From Clostridia bacterium (GTDB lineage: Bacteria > Bacillota > Clostridia > Christensenellales > Aristaeellaceae), in contig JAFTPN010000037.1 of assembly GCA_017463245.1 (NCBI GenBank), positions 1 to 41,093 on the forward strand: 41,093 bases of DNA, given 5' to 3'. Below are positions 30,812 to 40,007 of the stretch, piece after piece. The position numbers and the translations under genes were made by a program. The notes beneath the pieces are model-generated. The model did not search any database. It was given only the letters and a program-made list of their open reading frames with translations, and was not told the origin of the DNA. The number at the start of each line of letters is the position of its first letter. Within the stretch, counting starts at the first letter, position 1.

Positions 30812-31508
30812 GATCATTTATGAAGACAACCATGTGCTGGTGGCCGTGAAGCCCCCGAACATGCTCTCCCAGGCCGACAATACCGGCGACACGGATATCC
30901 TGACCTGGCTGAAGGATGACATCAAGGTGCGCTACAACAAGCCCGGCCGGGTGTACCTGGGCTTGGTGCATCGTCTTGACCGTCCCGTGGGCGGGCTGAT
31001 GGTGTTTGCCCGCACCAGCAAGGCGGCCTCCCGCCTCAGCGCTCAGATGCAGCAGCACCTGATGGGTCGGGAGTACCTGTGCATCGTGACCGGCGAGGTG
31101 AAGGACAGCTTCACCCTGACGGACTACCTGGTGAAGGACGAGAAGCTGAACCGGGTCACCGTGTGCGACTCCGACACCAAGGGCGCCCAGAATGCCATTC
31201 TCCACGGCGAGTGCATCGCCCGGCGCAATGGCACCGCGCTGTGCGCCATCAAGCTGGAAACAGGCCGCAATCATCAAATTCGCGTGCAAATGAGCCACGC
31301 CGGAGCGCCCCTGTGGGGGGACAACCGCTACGGCAGCGGCATCCCCGGCCAGCAGATCGCCCTGTGGGGCTACAAGCTGAGCTTTGAGCATCCCACCACC
31401 CACGAGATCATGACCTTCTACGACGTGCCGAAGGGCTCGGTGTGGGAGAACTATGCTGATCTGCTGGACATGGAGGAGAAGGAAGAAGCGGCGGAGAGTG
31501 CGGAGTAA
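30804..31508 (+). CDS. RluA-family pseudouridine synthase
   Basis: Converts uridine to pseudouridine in rRNA or tRNA. The catalytic Asp59 is in the family signature HRLDRPVGG (56-64); GREYLCIVTG, LETGRNHQIRVQMSHAG and GDNRYG are the other RluA blocks. At 234 aa it lacks an S4 domain and is the short type. It overlaps the methyltransferase gene by 8 nt (ATGCCTAA), so translation is coupled. The C-terminus ends in a Glu/Ala-rich tail (EEKEEAAESAE). The exact target position cannot be read. Confidence 0.93.
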   Translation: MPKIIYEDNHVLVAVKPPNMLSQADNTGDTDILTWLKDDIKVRYNKPGRVYLGLVHRLDRPVGGLMVFARTSKAASRLSAQMQQHLMGREYLCIVTGEVKDSFTLTDYLVKDEKLNRVTVCDSDTKGAQNAILHGECIARRNGTALCAIKLETGRNHQIRVQMSHAGAPLWGDNRYGSGIPGQQIALWGYKLSFEHPTTHEIMTFYDVPKGSVWENYADLLDMEEKEEAAESAE

Positions 31509-31525
31509 GCGGCAGAACCACTCCT

Positions 31526-31570
31526 TCCGTCAGCCGCAAGCGGCTGCCACCTCCCTCGGGGAGGGAGGCT
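31526..31570. repeat. Two-hairpin repeat related to half of the 5570 element
   Basis: CAGCCGC-AA-GCGGCTG (31531-31546) and CCTCCCTC-GGG-GAGGGAGG (31550-31568) follow a CTCCTTCCGT head. The layout matches one half of the element at 5570-5687, with different stem bases. Confidence 0.6.
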
Positions 31571-31583
31571 AAGTAAGTGGCGC

Positions 31584-31602
31584 GGGCGATCGCAGATCGC
31601 CC
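31584..31602. repeat. GGGCGATC hairpin repeat, copy 2
   Basis: GGGCGATC-GCA-GATCGCCC followed by CCTACATTTGCACAGCCAAGTA, which runs into hairpin array D. Confidence 0.85.
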
Positions 31603-31625
31603 CTACATTTGCACAGCCAAGTAAC

Positions 31626-31721
31626 AATGCACAAAAAATGGGTTTCGAAAGGGCCGAATGGCCCTTCGCGGGGTTTCCAAAGGGGCGGCGCCCCTTTGGC
31701 GGGTCCAGGGCAGAGCCCTGG
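31626..31721 (+). repeat. Hairpin array D (3 hairpins)
   Basis: AAGGGCC-GAAT-GGCCCTT (31649-31666), CCAAAGGGGC-GGC-GCCCCTTTGG (31677-31699) and CCAGGGC-AGA-GCCCTGG (31705-31721), with CGCGGGGTTT and CGGGT linkers. It ends 25 nt before the tgt start codon. Confidence 0.85.
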
Positions 31722-31737
31722 CTGGCGTTCCCCTTAA

Positions 31738-32871
<1,134 letters not shown>

Positions 32872-32882
32872 GCATAGCAAAA

Positions 32883-32897
32883 CGCCCGTTTCGGGCG
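32883..32897. terminator. Short terminator-like hairpin after tgt
   Basis: CGCCCG-TTT-CGGGCG. On the minus strand it is followed by TTTT, so it may serve the GNAT gene rather than tgt. Confidence 0.5.
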
Positions 32898-32908
32898 GTG
32901 TTCGTCAA

Positions 32909-32949
32909 ACAAGAAAGCCAAGCTGCATCTTGCAGCTTGGCTTTCTTGT
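32909..32949. terminator. Bidirectional terminator between tgt and the GNAT gene
   Basis: A perfect 18-bp stem (32909-32926 with 32932-32949) and 5-nt loop; the outer stem is AAGAAAG/CTTTCTT, so both strands end in a T-rich arm. It separates two convergent genes. Confidence 0.8.
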
Positions 32950-32962
32950 CGTTCGCAGGACA

Positions 32963-33463
32963 TCACAATTTAACAGACGGATCAGCAACAGCGATAAAGA
33001 GAGGATCACCGTTTTCGGCATGGCCGTAATGCCGCATACCGCCCTTCACCAGCATTTTAGCAGAAGCGATGTTCTGCTTGTCGCAGCCGCCATGCACGCT
33101 GGCTAAACCCACAACATCGAAGGCGTATGCAAGCAAGGCTTTCACGCATTGTGTTCCATATCCTTTGCTTCGGATGGTTTCGTGCAAAAGAACATAAATC
33201 TCTGGGCGTTCAGGATGCTCTTTGCCATCCAGGCCGCACCAACCCCATATATGAAGCGGGTCATTCTTTTTGCAGACGGCCAGGCACAGGTGATAGAATG
33301 GTCCGGCTTCATTGCGGGCATGGTTTTCCGTCATATAAGCCAGTGCATCATAAGCCTCTTCAATGGACACACCGCCCTGAAAGAAGTTCCACATGCGGGA
33401 TATTTCATGGATGTCGCTGCTTGTTACTGTTCTCAAGGTCAAATCATCGGTTAGAAGATTCAT
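32963..33463 (-). CDS. GNAT-family N-acetyltransferase
   Basis: A 166-aa acetyl-CoA-dependent acetyltransferase of the RimJ/RimL-like type. LTLRTVTSSDIHEI is the typical N-terminus, LHETIRSKGYGTQCVKALLAYAF is the acetyl-CoA-binding motif A (R/Q-x-x-G-x-G/A as RSKGYG), and NIASAKMLVKGGMRHYG is motif B. The substrate is unknown. Composition is more AT-rich than its neighbours. An AGGAAG site lies 14 nt before the ATG, so it is weakly placed. It is bounded by strong hairpins on one side and repeats on the other, which suggests a separately acquired cassette. Confidence 0.88.
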   Translation of the reverse strand: MNLLTDDLTLRTVTSSDIHEISRMWNFFQGGVSIEEAYDALAYMTENHARNEAGPFYHLCLAVCKKNDPLHIWGWCGLDGKEHPERPEIYVLLHETIRSKGYGTQCVKALLAYAFDVVGLASVHGGCDKQNIASAKMLVKGGMRHYGHAENGDPLFIAVADPSVKL

Positions 33464-33581
33464 GCGGTGTGGTCACTTCCTATGAATGAATAGGGGGATA
33501 TCCTCATTTCTGCTGCTCCCTGCGCAGCACGCATTCGGCAAAATCCCGGTAGAAGTAGTCCTTCATGCGTTGTGTCGCGGC

Positions 33582-33600
33582 GGGCGAACACAGTTCGCCC
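33582..33600. repeat. GGGCGAAC hairpin repeat, copy 3
   Basis: GGGCGAAC-ACA-GTTCGCCC followed by CCTACATATGTACAGCCATGTAG. The T-A to A-T change in one stem pair is compensated on the other arm. Confidence 0.85.
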
Positions 33601-33625
33601 CTACATATGTACAGCCATGTAGCAA

Positions 33626-33716
33626 AACAAAAATGGGTTTCGAAAGGGCCGAACGGCCCTTCGCGGGATTCTTAAGGGCAGAGCCCTTAAGCGGGTTGTC
33701 AGGGCAGCGCCCTGAC
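33626..33716. repeat. Hairpin array E (3 hairpins)
   Basis: AAGGGCC-GAAC-GGCCCTT (33644-33661), TTAAGGGC-AGA-GCCCTTAA (33672-33690) and GTCAGGGC-AGC-GCCCTGAC (33698-33716), with CGCGGGAT and GCGGGTT linkers. The last hairpin encodes the C-terminus and stop codon of the minus-strand nitroreductase gene. Confidence 0.85.
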
Positions 33717-34448
33717 CCACGCCAGCGGTTCTCTCTTCCCATCCCCAAAGTGCCATTGATGGGGCGCTTCCATAGCCAGCTCTGCATGGCACACAGCAAT
33801 GCCCAGATCCAGCTGCTGGCGCTCGGGGGCGTCGAGGATGAAGCGGTCGGCGGTCAGCTCCATCGTCCAGGGCTGCAGGTTGATGGCGGAGGGTGCGATC
33901 TGCACGGCTTCGGCTACGCGGCGCAGCTCCTGCGGCCACAGGCGGATGTCCCCCTTGCAGATGCGATCCAGGGATTTGCGCTTGCGGGCGTCCGGCGGGG
34001 CGGCCTTTTCCGGCACGCCCACGGCGATGATGGAAAGCACGGTCTCGTCGGCCTGGAGGGGAAGCTCCAGCAGCTTTTTCTTGTAGGTGCCGGCCACCCA
34101 GCAGGTGCCAAGGCCAAGGGCGGTGGCCTCCAGGCAGAAGGCCTCGCCCAGAATGCCCGCGTGGATGCGGCTGTGGGGCGTGGCGATGGAGGCCGCCAGC
34201 ACCGCAATGGTGGTGCAGCCGGTGATCTTGCCATAGCCCAGCACAATGCCGGTGAAGATGTCCGGCGAAACCGTGTGCAGGAAGAGCTGTGCGCCGGGCA
34301 GGGCGAAACGCTCTGCGGCATAGCTCAGGGACGCCCAGTCCGCCGTGGAGGGCGCACCGGCATAGCTGCGGCAGGAATAGCGGGCGGGGATGGCCTCGTA
34401 CAGGCGGGTGCGCTGGGCGGGGTTGAACAGCTTTTCCAGGGTGGTCAT
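33699..34448 (-). CDS. Nitroreductase-family protein (TM1586-like)
   Basis: A 249-aa protein of the nitroreductase superfamily, closest to the TM1586 type (PF14512) in which two half-domains form the fold within one chain. IPARYSCRSYAGAP is the N-terminal FMN phosphate site, GEAFCLEATALGLGTCWVAGTY the central helix, and VQIAPSAINLQPW the second FMN segment. The substrate is unknown. Its start overlaps the sirtuin stop by 4 nt (ATGA), so the two are coupled. The last residues (VRALP) and the stop codon are encoded by the last hairpin of repeat array E. Confidence 0.87.
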   Translation of the reverse strand: MTTLEKLFNPAQRTRLYEAIPARYSCRSYAGAPSTADWASLSYAAERFALPGAQLFLHTVSPDIFTGIVLGYGKITGCTTIAVLAASIATPHSRIHAGILGEAFCLEATALGLGTCWVAGTYKKKLLELPLQADETVLSIIAVGVPEKAAPPDARKRKSLDRICKGDIRLWPQELRRVAEAVQIAPSAINLQPWTMELTADRFILDAPERQQLDLGIAVCHAELAMEAPHQWHFGDGKREPLAWVRALP

Positions 34449-35167
34449 GCGTCGGCTCCTTTCACTTGCAGGCAGGATAGCACCTGGCCTACGTTTTCAC
34501 GGATGATCAGCGTGGCCAGGCCGTCCATGGGCGTAGCGTCCCGGTTGATGAGGACAAGGTGCTTGCCCTTGAAGTAGCGGATCAGCCCCGCAGCGGGATA
34601 CACGGTGAGACTGGTGCCAGCCACGATGAGGGTGTCCGCCAGGCGCAGGTGGTGGATGGAAGCGGCCAGCACGTCCTCGTCCAGACCTTCCTCGTAGAGC
34701 ACCACGTCCGGCTTGATGCGCCCGCCGCAGCTGCACAGGGGCACGCCCTGGCTGTCCCGGATATGCTCCGGGCCGTAGAACTTGCCGCAGGCCTGGCAAT
34801 AGTTGCGCCAGATGCTGCCGTGCAGCTCCAGCACGTTCCGGCTGCCCGCTTTTTGATGCAGGCCGTCGATGTTCTGGGTAATGACGGCGGTGAGCTTGCC
34901 TGCCGCTTCCAGCTCGGCCAGCTTCAGGTGGGCGGCATTGGGCTGGGCGGCCAGGGGGAGCATCTTGTCCCGGTAGAAGCGGAAGAACTCCTCGCTCTGG
35001 CGGTAGAAAAAGGTGCGGGAGAGGATCTCCTCCGGCGGGTAACGATAGTGCTGGTTGTACAGGCCATCCACGCTGCGGAAGTCTGGAATGCCCGACTCCG
35101 TGCTCACGCCCGCGCCGCCGAAGAACACGATGCGCTGGCTTTCGTCAATGATGCGCTGCAGCTCCAT
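34445..35167 (-). CDS. Sir2-family NAD-dependent protein deacylase
   Basis: Removes acetyl or other acyl groups from lysines using NAD+, releasing nicotinamide and O-acyl-ADP-ribose. At 240 aa it is a normal bacterial sirtuin. It shows GAGVSTESGIPDFRS (18-32), TQNIDGLHQKAG (97-108), catalytic His116 in LELHGS, zinc Cys124, 127, 145 and 147, and GTSLTVYPAAGLIRY for NAD binding. AAAGGAG precedes the ATG, 13 nt after the carboxypeptidase gene. The symbol cobB is often given to such genes, but substrate preference here is not known. Confidence 0.95.
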   Translation of the reverse strand: MELQRIIDESQRIVFFGGAGVSTESGIPDFRSVDGLYNQHYRYPPEEILSRTFFYRQSEEFFRFYRDKMLPLAAQPNAAHLKLAELEAAGKLTAVITQNIDGLHQKAGSRNVLELHGSIWRNYCQACGKFYGPEHIRDSQGVPLCSCGGRIKPDVVLYEEGLDEDVLAASIHHLRLADTLIVAGTSLTVYPAAGLIRYFKGKHLVLINRDATPMDGLATLIIRENVGQVLSCLQVKGADA

Positions 35168-35180
35168 GGCGTTGCTCCTT

Positions 35181-36680
35181 TTACAGGTTGTACAGGGCAG
35201 AGAACTTCTTCACCAGGTAATCCACATAGTAGTTGGGGTCGAAGGGAGCGCCCATGGCCTGCTCCAGCAGCTGATTGGGCTTGAGGAAGCGGCCGTGGCG
35301 GTGGATCTTCTCGCCCAGCCAGGCGGTGATGGGGGTCAAATCGCCCTTCTCGGCAATGCCCCACACGTCGATGTCCTTCTCCATGGCGGCGAGCATCTGC
35401 ACGCCGTAAGCGCTGCCCAGGGCATAGCTGGGGAAATAGCCAATGCTGCCGCCGGACCAATGCACATCCTGCAAAATGCCCTCGCGGTCGTTGGGGACAT
35501 CCACGCCCAGGTAGTCCTTGTACATCTTGTTCCACAGGGCGGGGAGGTCGGCCACCTTCACGTCGCCGGCCATCATCAGCTTTTCCATTTCGTAGCGAAC
35601 CATCACATGGTGGGCGTAGGTCAGTTCGTCCGCTTCCGTGCGGATGAGAGAGGGCTTGGCCTCGTTCACGGCGGCGTAGAGCATTTCCGGGGTCACGCCG
35701 AAAAGCTGGGTGGGGAAGATCTCCTGCGCCACGGGCAGCAGCGCCTTGCAGAAGGGCAGGCTGCGGCCGATGAGGTTCTCGTAGAAGCGGGACTGGCTTT
35801 CATGGATGCCCATGGTGGAGCCGCTGGCCAGGCAGGTGAACTGCAATTCGTCGGCGGTGCCCAATTCGTAGAGGGCATGGCCGCCCTCGTGGATCACGCT
35901 GTACAGGCTGGAGGCCAGGTCATTTTCGTTGTAATTGGTGGTGATGCGCACGTCCCACTTGTTGAAGCCGTCGGTGAAAGGGTGTTCCGTTTCCGCAATG
36001 GCGCAGCAGTCGCGATCCATGCCCATCATGGCCATGACCTTATCGGAGAAGATACGCTGCTGATGCACGGGGAACGTCTGACGCAGGAAGTCCGCGGGCG
36101 GCGCGGGGCGCTTGGCCACCTCCAGGATCACGGGGGTCAGCTTCTCCCGCAGAAGGCCGAAGAAATTGTCCAGGGTGGCCATGGAGGCGCCCTTCTCGTA
36201 GTCGTCCAGCAGCACGTCGTAGGCGGGCTTATCGGCATTCTTATAGCCTGCAAAGCGGCGGTTGAAGTCGATGATCTTCTCCAGGTAGGGGGCGAACAGG
36301 CTGTAGTCGCTCTTCTCCTTGGCCTCGTGCCACACGGCGTCGGCGTCGCTGGTCAGGGTCTGGAAGGCCACGTATTCATCCATGGGGATGCGGGTCATGT
36401 CGTCCAGGTCTTCCTTGAGCAGCTCGGCGCGGCGGGCGATGAGGGGATCCACCTGATCCCGCTGGTCAAGAATGGTGGTCAGCACCTCCCGGGTCTCGTC
36501 GTTCACCATGAGCTGGTAGGTCACGCCGGACAGCACGCCCAGGGTCTTGCCGCGTCCCAGGGCAGAGCGCTTGGGGGCGGCGGTGGCGCCGTCCAGGGAG
36601 AGGACGCTCATGGCATGATAATAGGCCTTCTGGGTGGCTTCCAGGGTGTTGAGCTTGTCAATGGCTTGCTGGATGGTCAT
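35181..36680 (-). CDS. M32-family metallocarboxypeptidase
   Basis: Removes C-terminal amino acids from peptides in the cytoplasm; a Zn- or Co-dependent enzyme (thermostable carboxypeptidase 1 family). The 499-aa length is typical. The HEXXH motif is HEGGH at 264-268, followed by the conserved GIHESQSRFYEN segment that supplies the third ligand, and VRYEMEKLMM further on. The start at 36680 (MTIQQAIDKL) is set by AAAAGGAGGA 7 nt upstream; an ATG at 36716 falls in the preceding hairpin. First gene of an operon with the sirtuin and nitroreductase. Confidence 0.95.
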   Translation of the reverse strand: MTIQQAIDKLNTLEATQKAYYHAMSVLSLDGATAAPKRSALGRGKTLGVLSGVTYQLMVNDETREVLTTILDQRDQVDPLIARRAELLKEDLDDMTRIPMDEYVAFQTLTSDADAVWHEAKEKSDYSLFAPYLEKIIDFNRRFAGYKNADKPAYDVLLDDYEKGASMATLDNFFGLLREKLTPVILEVAKRPAPPADFLRQTFPVHQQRIFSDKVMAMMGMDRDCCAIAETEHPFTDGFNKWDVRITTNYNENDLASSLYSVIHEGGHALYELGTADELQFTCLASGSTMGIHESQSRFYENLIGRSLPFCKALLPVAQEIFPTQLFGVTPEMLYAAVNEAKPSLIRTEADELTYAHHVMVRYEMEKLMMAGDVKVADLPALWNKMYKDYLGVDVPNDREGILQDVHWSGGSIGYFPSYALGSAYGVQMLAAMEKDIDVWGIAEKGDLTPITAWLGEKIHRHGRFLKPNQLLEQAMGAPFDPNYYVDYLVKKFSALYNL

Positions 36681-36705
36681 GGGGATTCCTCCTTTTTTGC
36701 AAAAG

Positions 36706-36734
36706 GCGCGTGCCACCGGGACAGCAGCACGCGC
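36706..36734 (-). terminator. Possible terminator of the MATE gene
   Basis: A perfect 8-bp stem, GCGCGTGC with GCACGCGC, loop of 13 nt, followed on the minus strand by CTTTTGC. The T-run is short. It is 10 nt after the MATE stop and just before the ribosome-binding site of the M32 gene. Confidence 0.55.
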
Positions 36735-36743
36735 ATATAAGGT

Positions 36744-38153
36744 TTACAGTTCGTTGCCCAGGGTGCCGGGGAGCTTCCTGCGCCACCACTTCATGCGGTA
36801 GGAGATGATGCTCAGGATCATGCCCACCACCCAGGACACCAGCAGCGATACGAACAGCGCCGCAGGCTGGCCGTTGGGCCACTCGGGGGTGCGGGTCAGG
36901 AAGGCCAGCAGGTAGGCCAGGGGCATACGCAGGATAACCGTGGTGAGAATGGAGATGTACATGGGCACGGCAGTCTCGCCAGCGCCGCGCATGGAGCCCT
37001 GCAGCACCTGGGAAACGCTGAAGCAGATGTAGCCGAAGGCCAGCGTGTTCAGCCCCTGCACGCCCAGCTGCATGGTCAGCTCCGTTTCGGTGAACATGCC
37101 GATGAGCTGATGGCCGAAGAGCAGGATGCCCGCTACCAGCACGGAGGAGGAAATGAGACTCAGCTTCAGCATGGCCTTGATGCCGGGCTTGAGGCGATCA
37201 CCCCGGCCTGCGCCCACGTTCTGACCGATGTAGGTGGTGGCGGCGGTGCCGAAGGTGAAGTTGGGCATCATGGCAAAGCCGTCCACGCGCATCACGGCGG
37301 TGTTGGCGGCCACCATGGCCTCGCCCAGGGTGTTGGTGAGGGACTGCACAATGATGGCGGACATGGAGAAGATGGCCTGGGTGATGCCGGAGGGCAGACC
37401 CAGCGCGCCGATGCGCAGCATCAGGGGCTTATCGGGGTGGATGATGTGCTTGACCTTCACATCGCACACATTGCGGATGTGGCACAGCCGCCACAGGCAC
37501 AAAACAGCGGACACGCCCTGCGCCAGAATGGTGGCCAGCGCCACGCCGGCAACGCCCATGCTGTTCACAAAGGCCAGATCCAGGAAGATATTCAGCACGC
37601 AGGCCACCACCAGGTAGAGCAGGGGCATCATGCTGTCGCCCAGGCCGCGGAGGATACCGGAAATAATGTTGTACATACCGCTGCCGATGATGCCCAGAAA
37701 GAAGATCTGCAGATAGTCGATGGCGCCGCTGCGCACCTCAGGGGAGGGCGGGGTGGTCAGGTCGATGAGCATGGGGGAGAGGAAATAGCCCGCCACCATC
37801 ATGATCAGGCCGGAGACCACGATCAGGAACAGGGAGGCGCCCACGCAGCGGTTCAGCATGGGACGATCCTTAGCGCCGAAATACTGGGCAGACAGGATGG
37901 AGGCGCCGGTGGAAATACCCATGAACAGCACCAGCAGAAGGTTCACAATGGGGCCAGCCAGACCCACGGCGGCCAAGCCCTGATCGCCCCAGGCGGAGTT
38001 GCCGATCACAATGGCGTCCACGGTGTTGTACATCTGCTGCGCCAGGTTGCCGATCAATAGCGGGATGGAGAACTTCAGCAGGCCGGTCATGGGCTTGCCC
38101 ACCGTCATATCCTGCACGCCAAAGAAGTTCTTAAGGCGGTTCATCATGGTCAT
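36744..38153 (-). CDS. MATE-family efflux transporter
   Basis: A 469-aa inner-membrane exporter with about 12 hydrophobic helices in two MatE halves, driven by Na+ or H+. PLLIGNLAQQMYNTVDAIVIGN in helix 1 and the matching LPSGITQAIFSMSAIIVQS in the second half are typical of the family's NorM/DinF-like branch. Substrates of such pumps include cationic drugs and flavins; none can be named here. The ATG at 38153 is followed by in-frame ATGs at 38147 and 38144; the AAGGGG site is 13 nt before the first, so the start is slightly uncertain. It has its own promoter. Confidence 0.94.
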   Translation of the reverse strand: MTMMNRLKNFFGVQDMTVGKPMTGLLKFSIPLLIGNLAQQMYNTVDAIVIGNSAWGDQGLAAVGLAGPIVNLLLVLFMGISTGASILSAQYFGAKDRPMLNRCVGASLFLIVVSGLIMMVAGYFLSPMLIDLTTPPSPEVRSGAIDYLQIFFLGIIGSGMYNIISGILRGLGDSMMPLLYLVVACVLNIFLDLAFVNSMGVAGVALATILAQGVSAVLCLWRLCHIRNVCDVKVKHIIHPDKPLMLRIGALGLPSGITQAIFSMSAIIVQSLTNTLGEAMVAANTAVMRVDGFAMMPNFTFGTAATTYIGQNVGAGRGDRLKPGIKAMLKLSLISSSVLVAGILLFGHQLIGMFTETELTMQLGVQGLNTLAFGYICFSVSQVLQGSMRGAGETAVPMYISILTTVILRMPLAYLLAFLTRTPEWPNGQPAALFVSLLVSWVVGMILSIISYRMKWWRRKLPGTLGNEL

Positions 38154-38192
38154 AAAATGTGTTCTACCCCTTTTTGTTGTTCTATCCGGACT

Positions 38193-38221
38193 ATTGTATC
38201 AGTTTTTGCCGCAATGCGCAA
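38193..38221 (-). promoter_or_regulatory. Promoter of the MATE gene
   Basis: On the minus strand TTGCGC (38216-38221) and TACAAT (38193-38198) have a 17-bp spacer. Confidence 0.65.
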
Positions 38222-38262
38222 GAGATAAAGCATGATTCACAACAGGTGATAAGGCGTATAGC

Positions 38263-38291
38263 TTGACAAAATGGCTGCCAGACGGTAAGAT
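38263..38291 (+). promoter_or_regulatory. Promoter of xylB
   Basis: A perfect TTGACA (38263-38268) and TAAGAT (38286-38291), spacer 17 bp, about 55 bp before the start codon. Confidence 0.8.
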
Positions 38292-38345
38292 AATTACATC
38301 TATGGTTCCTGGTGAGCCAGACTATATGGAAAAGAGGAAATTGTT

Positions 38346-39869
38346 ATGAAATACGTGCTTGGTATTGACCTGGGTACCTCCGGTACCAAAACGGTTCTGT
38401 TCCAGCAGGACGGCGTGGGCATTTGCTCTGCCACGGTGGAATATCCCATGTCCCAGCCCCAGAATGGCTGGGCTGAGCAGGATCCCAAGGACTGGTGGAA
38501 TGCTGCGGTTTCCACCGTGAAGACCGTTTTGACCAAGAGCGGCGTGGATGCCAAGGACGTGGTGTCCCTGGGCATTTCCGGCCAGATGCACGGCCTGGTG
38601 ATGCTGGACGAAAACGGCGAAGTGCTGCGCCCCTCCATCATCTGGTGCGACCAGCGCACCCAGGTGGAATGCGACGAGATCACCGAGAAGGTGGGCTACG
38701 ACAACCTGATCCGCATCACCGCCAACCCCGCGCTGACCGGCTTCACCCTGAGTAAGATCATGTGGGTGCGCAAGCATCAGCCCGAGATCTACGCCAAGTG
38801 CCGCCACATCCTGCTGCCCAAGGACTATGTGCGCTACATGCTCACCGGCGACTACGCCACCGAGGTCAGCGACGCCAGCGGCATGCAGCTGCTGGACGTG
38901 CCCAACCGCTGCTGGAGCGAAGAGCTGCTGCAGATCCTGGACATCGATAAGTCCCTGCTGGCCAAGGTTTACGAGAGCTGCGAGGTCACTGGCCATGTGT
39001 CCGAGGAAGCTGCTGCCCTCACCGGCCTGACCCCCGATACCCTGGTGGTTGGCGGCGCTGGCGACAATGCCGCTGCTGCTGTGGGCACCGGCGTGGTGGA
39101 AGATGGCAAGGCCTTCACCACCATTGGCACCTCCGGCGTGATCTTCGCCCATACCGACAAGCTGTCCATCGACCCCAAGGGTCGTGTGCACACCTTCTGC
39201 TGCGCCGTTCCCGGTGCCTGGCATGTGATGGGCGTGACCCAGGCTGCCGGCCTGAGCCTTAAGTGGTTCCGCGACAACTTCTGCGCTGCTGAAAAGGAAA
39301 CCGCCGCTGCCATGGGCGTGGATGCCTACGAGCTGACCAACCAGGAAGCTGCCCAGAGCCCCATCGGCGCCAACAAGCTGATCTACGCCCCCTACCTGAT
39401 GGGCGAGCGTACCCCCCACCTGGACGCTGACTGCCGCGGCATCTTCTTCGGCCTGAGCGCCATGCACCAGCGCCGCGACCTGCTCCGCGCTGTGATGGAG
39501 GGCGTGACCTACTCCTTGAAGGATTGCCTGGGCGTGCTGAACGGCATGGGCGTTGATCCTGCCCAGATGCTGGCCTGCGGCGGCGGCGGCAAGAGCCCCC
39601 TGTGGCGCCAGATGCTGGCTGACGTGTTCAACTGCCCCGTGGCCACCACCGTGAACACCGAAGGTCCCGCCCTGGGCGTGGCCATCCTGGCCGGTGTGGG
39701 CGCTGGCCTGTATCCCTCCGTGCAGGAGGCCTGCCGCGCCATGATCCATGTCAACGAGCCCCAGCTGCCCATCGAGGAGAATGTGCCCCAGTACGCCAAG
39801 GTGTACGAGGTGTTCCAGAAGATCTATCCCGCCAACAAGGAAGTCTTCAAGGAGCTGGGACGAATCTAA
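38346..39869 (+). CDS. xylB: Xylulokinase
   Basis: Phosphorylates D-xylulose to xylulose 5-phosphate for the pentose phosphate pathway; FGGY carbohydrate kinase family. The 507-aa length is normal. GIDLGTSGTKTVLF (6-19) is the first phosphate loop, ISGQMHGLV (77-85) is the xylulokinase-type substrate motif, the catalytic base is Asp240 in GGAGDNAAAAVG, and ACGGGGKSPLWRQMLAD is the second ATP motif. GAGGAAAT precedes the ATG. It is monocistronic, and no xylose isomerase or transporter lies nearby; the GH43 enzyme at 16-17 kb would supply its sugar if it is a xylosidase. Confidence 0.93.
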   Translation: MKYVLGIDLGTSGTKTVLFQQDGVGICSATVEYPMSQPQNGWAEQDPKDWWNAAVSTVKTVLTKSGVDAKDVVSLGISGQMHGLVMLDENGEVLRPSIIWCDQRTQVECDEITEKVGYDNLIRITANPALTGFTLSKIMWVRKHQPEIYAKCRHILLPKDYVRYMLTGDYATEVSDASGMQLLDVPNRCWSEELLQILDIDKSLLAKVYESCEVTGHVSEEAAALTGLTPDTLVVGGAGDNAAAAVGTGVVEDGKAFTTIGTSGVIFAHTDKLSIDPKGRVHTFCCAVPGAWHVMGVTQAAGLSLKWFRDNFCAAEKETAAAMGVDAYELTNQEAAQSPIGANKLIYAPYLMGERTPHLDADCRGIFFGLSAMHQRRDLLRAVMEGVTYSLKDCLGVLNGMGVDPAQMLACGGGGKSPLWRQMLADVFNCPVATTVNTEGPALGVAILAGVGAGLYPSVQEACRAMIHVNEPQLPIEENVPQYAKVYEVFQKIYPANKEVFKELGRI

Positions 39870-39871
39870 TG

Positions 39872-39997
<126 letters not shown>

Positions 39998-40007
<10 letters not shown>

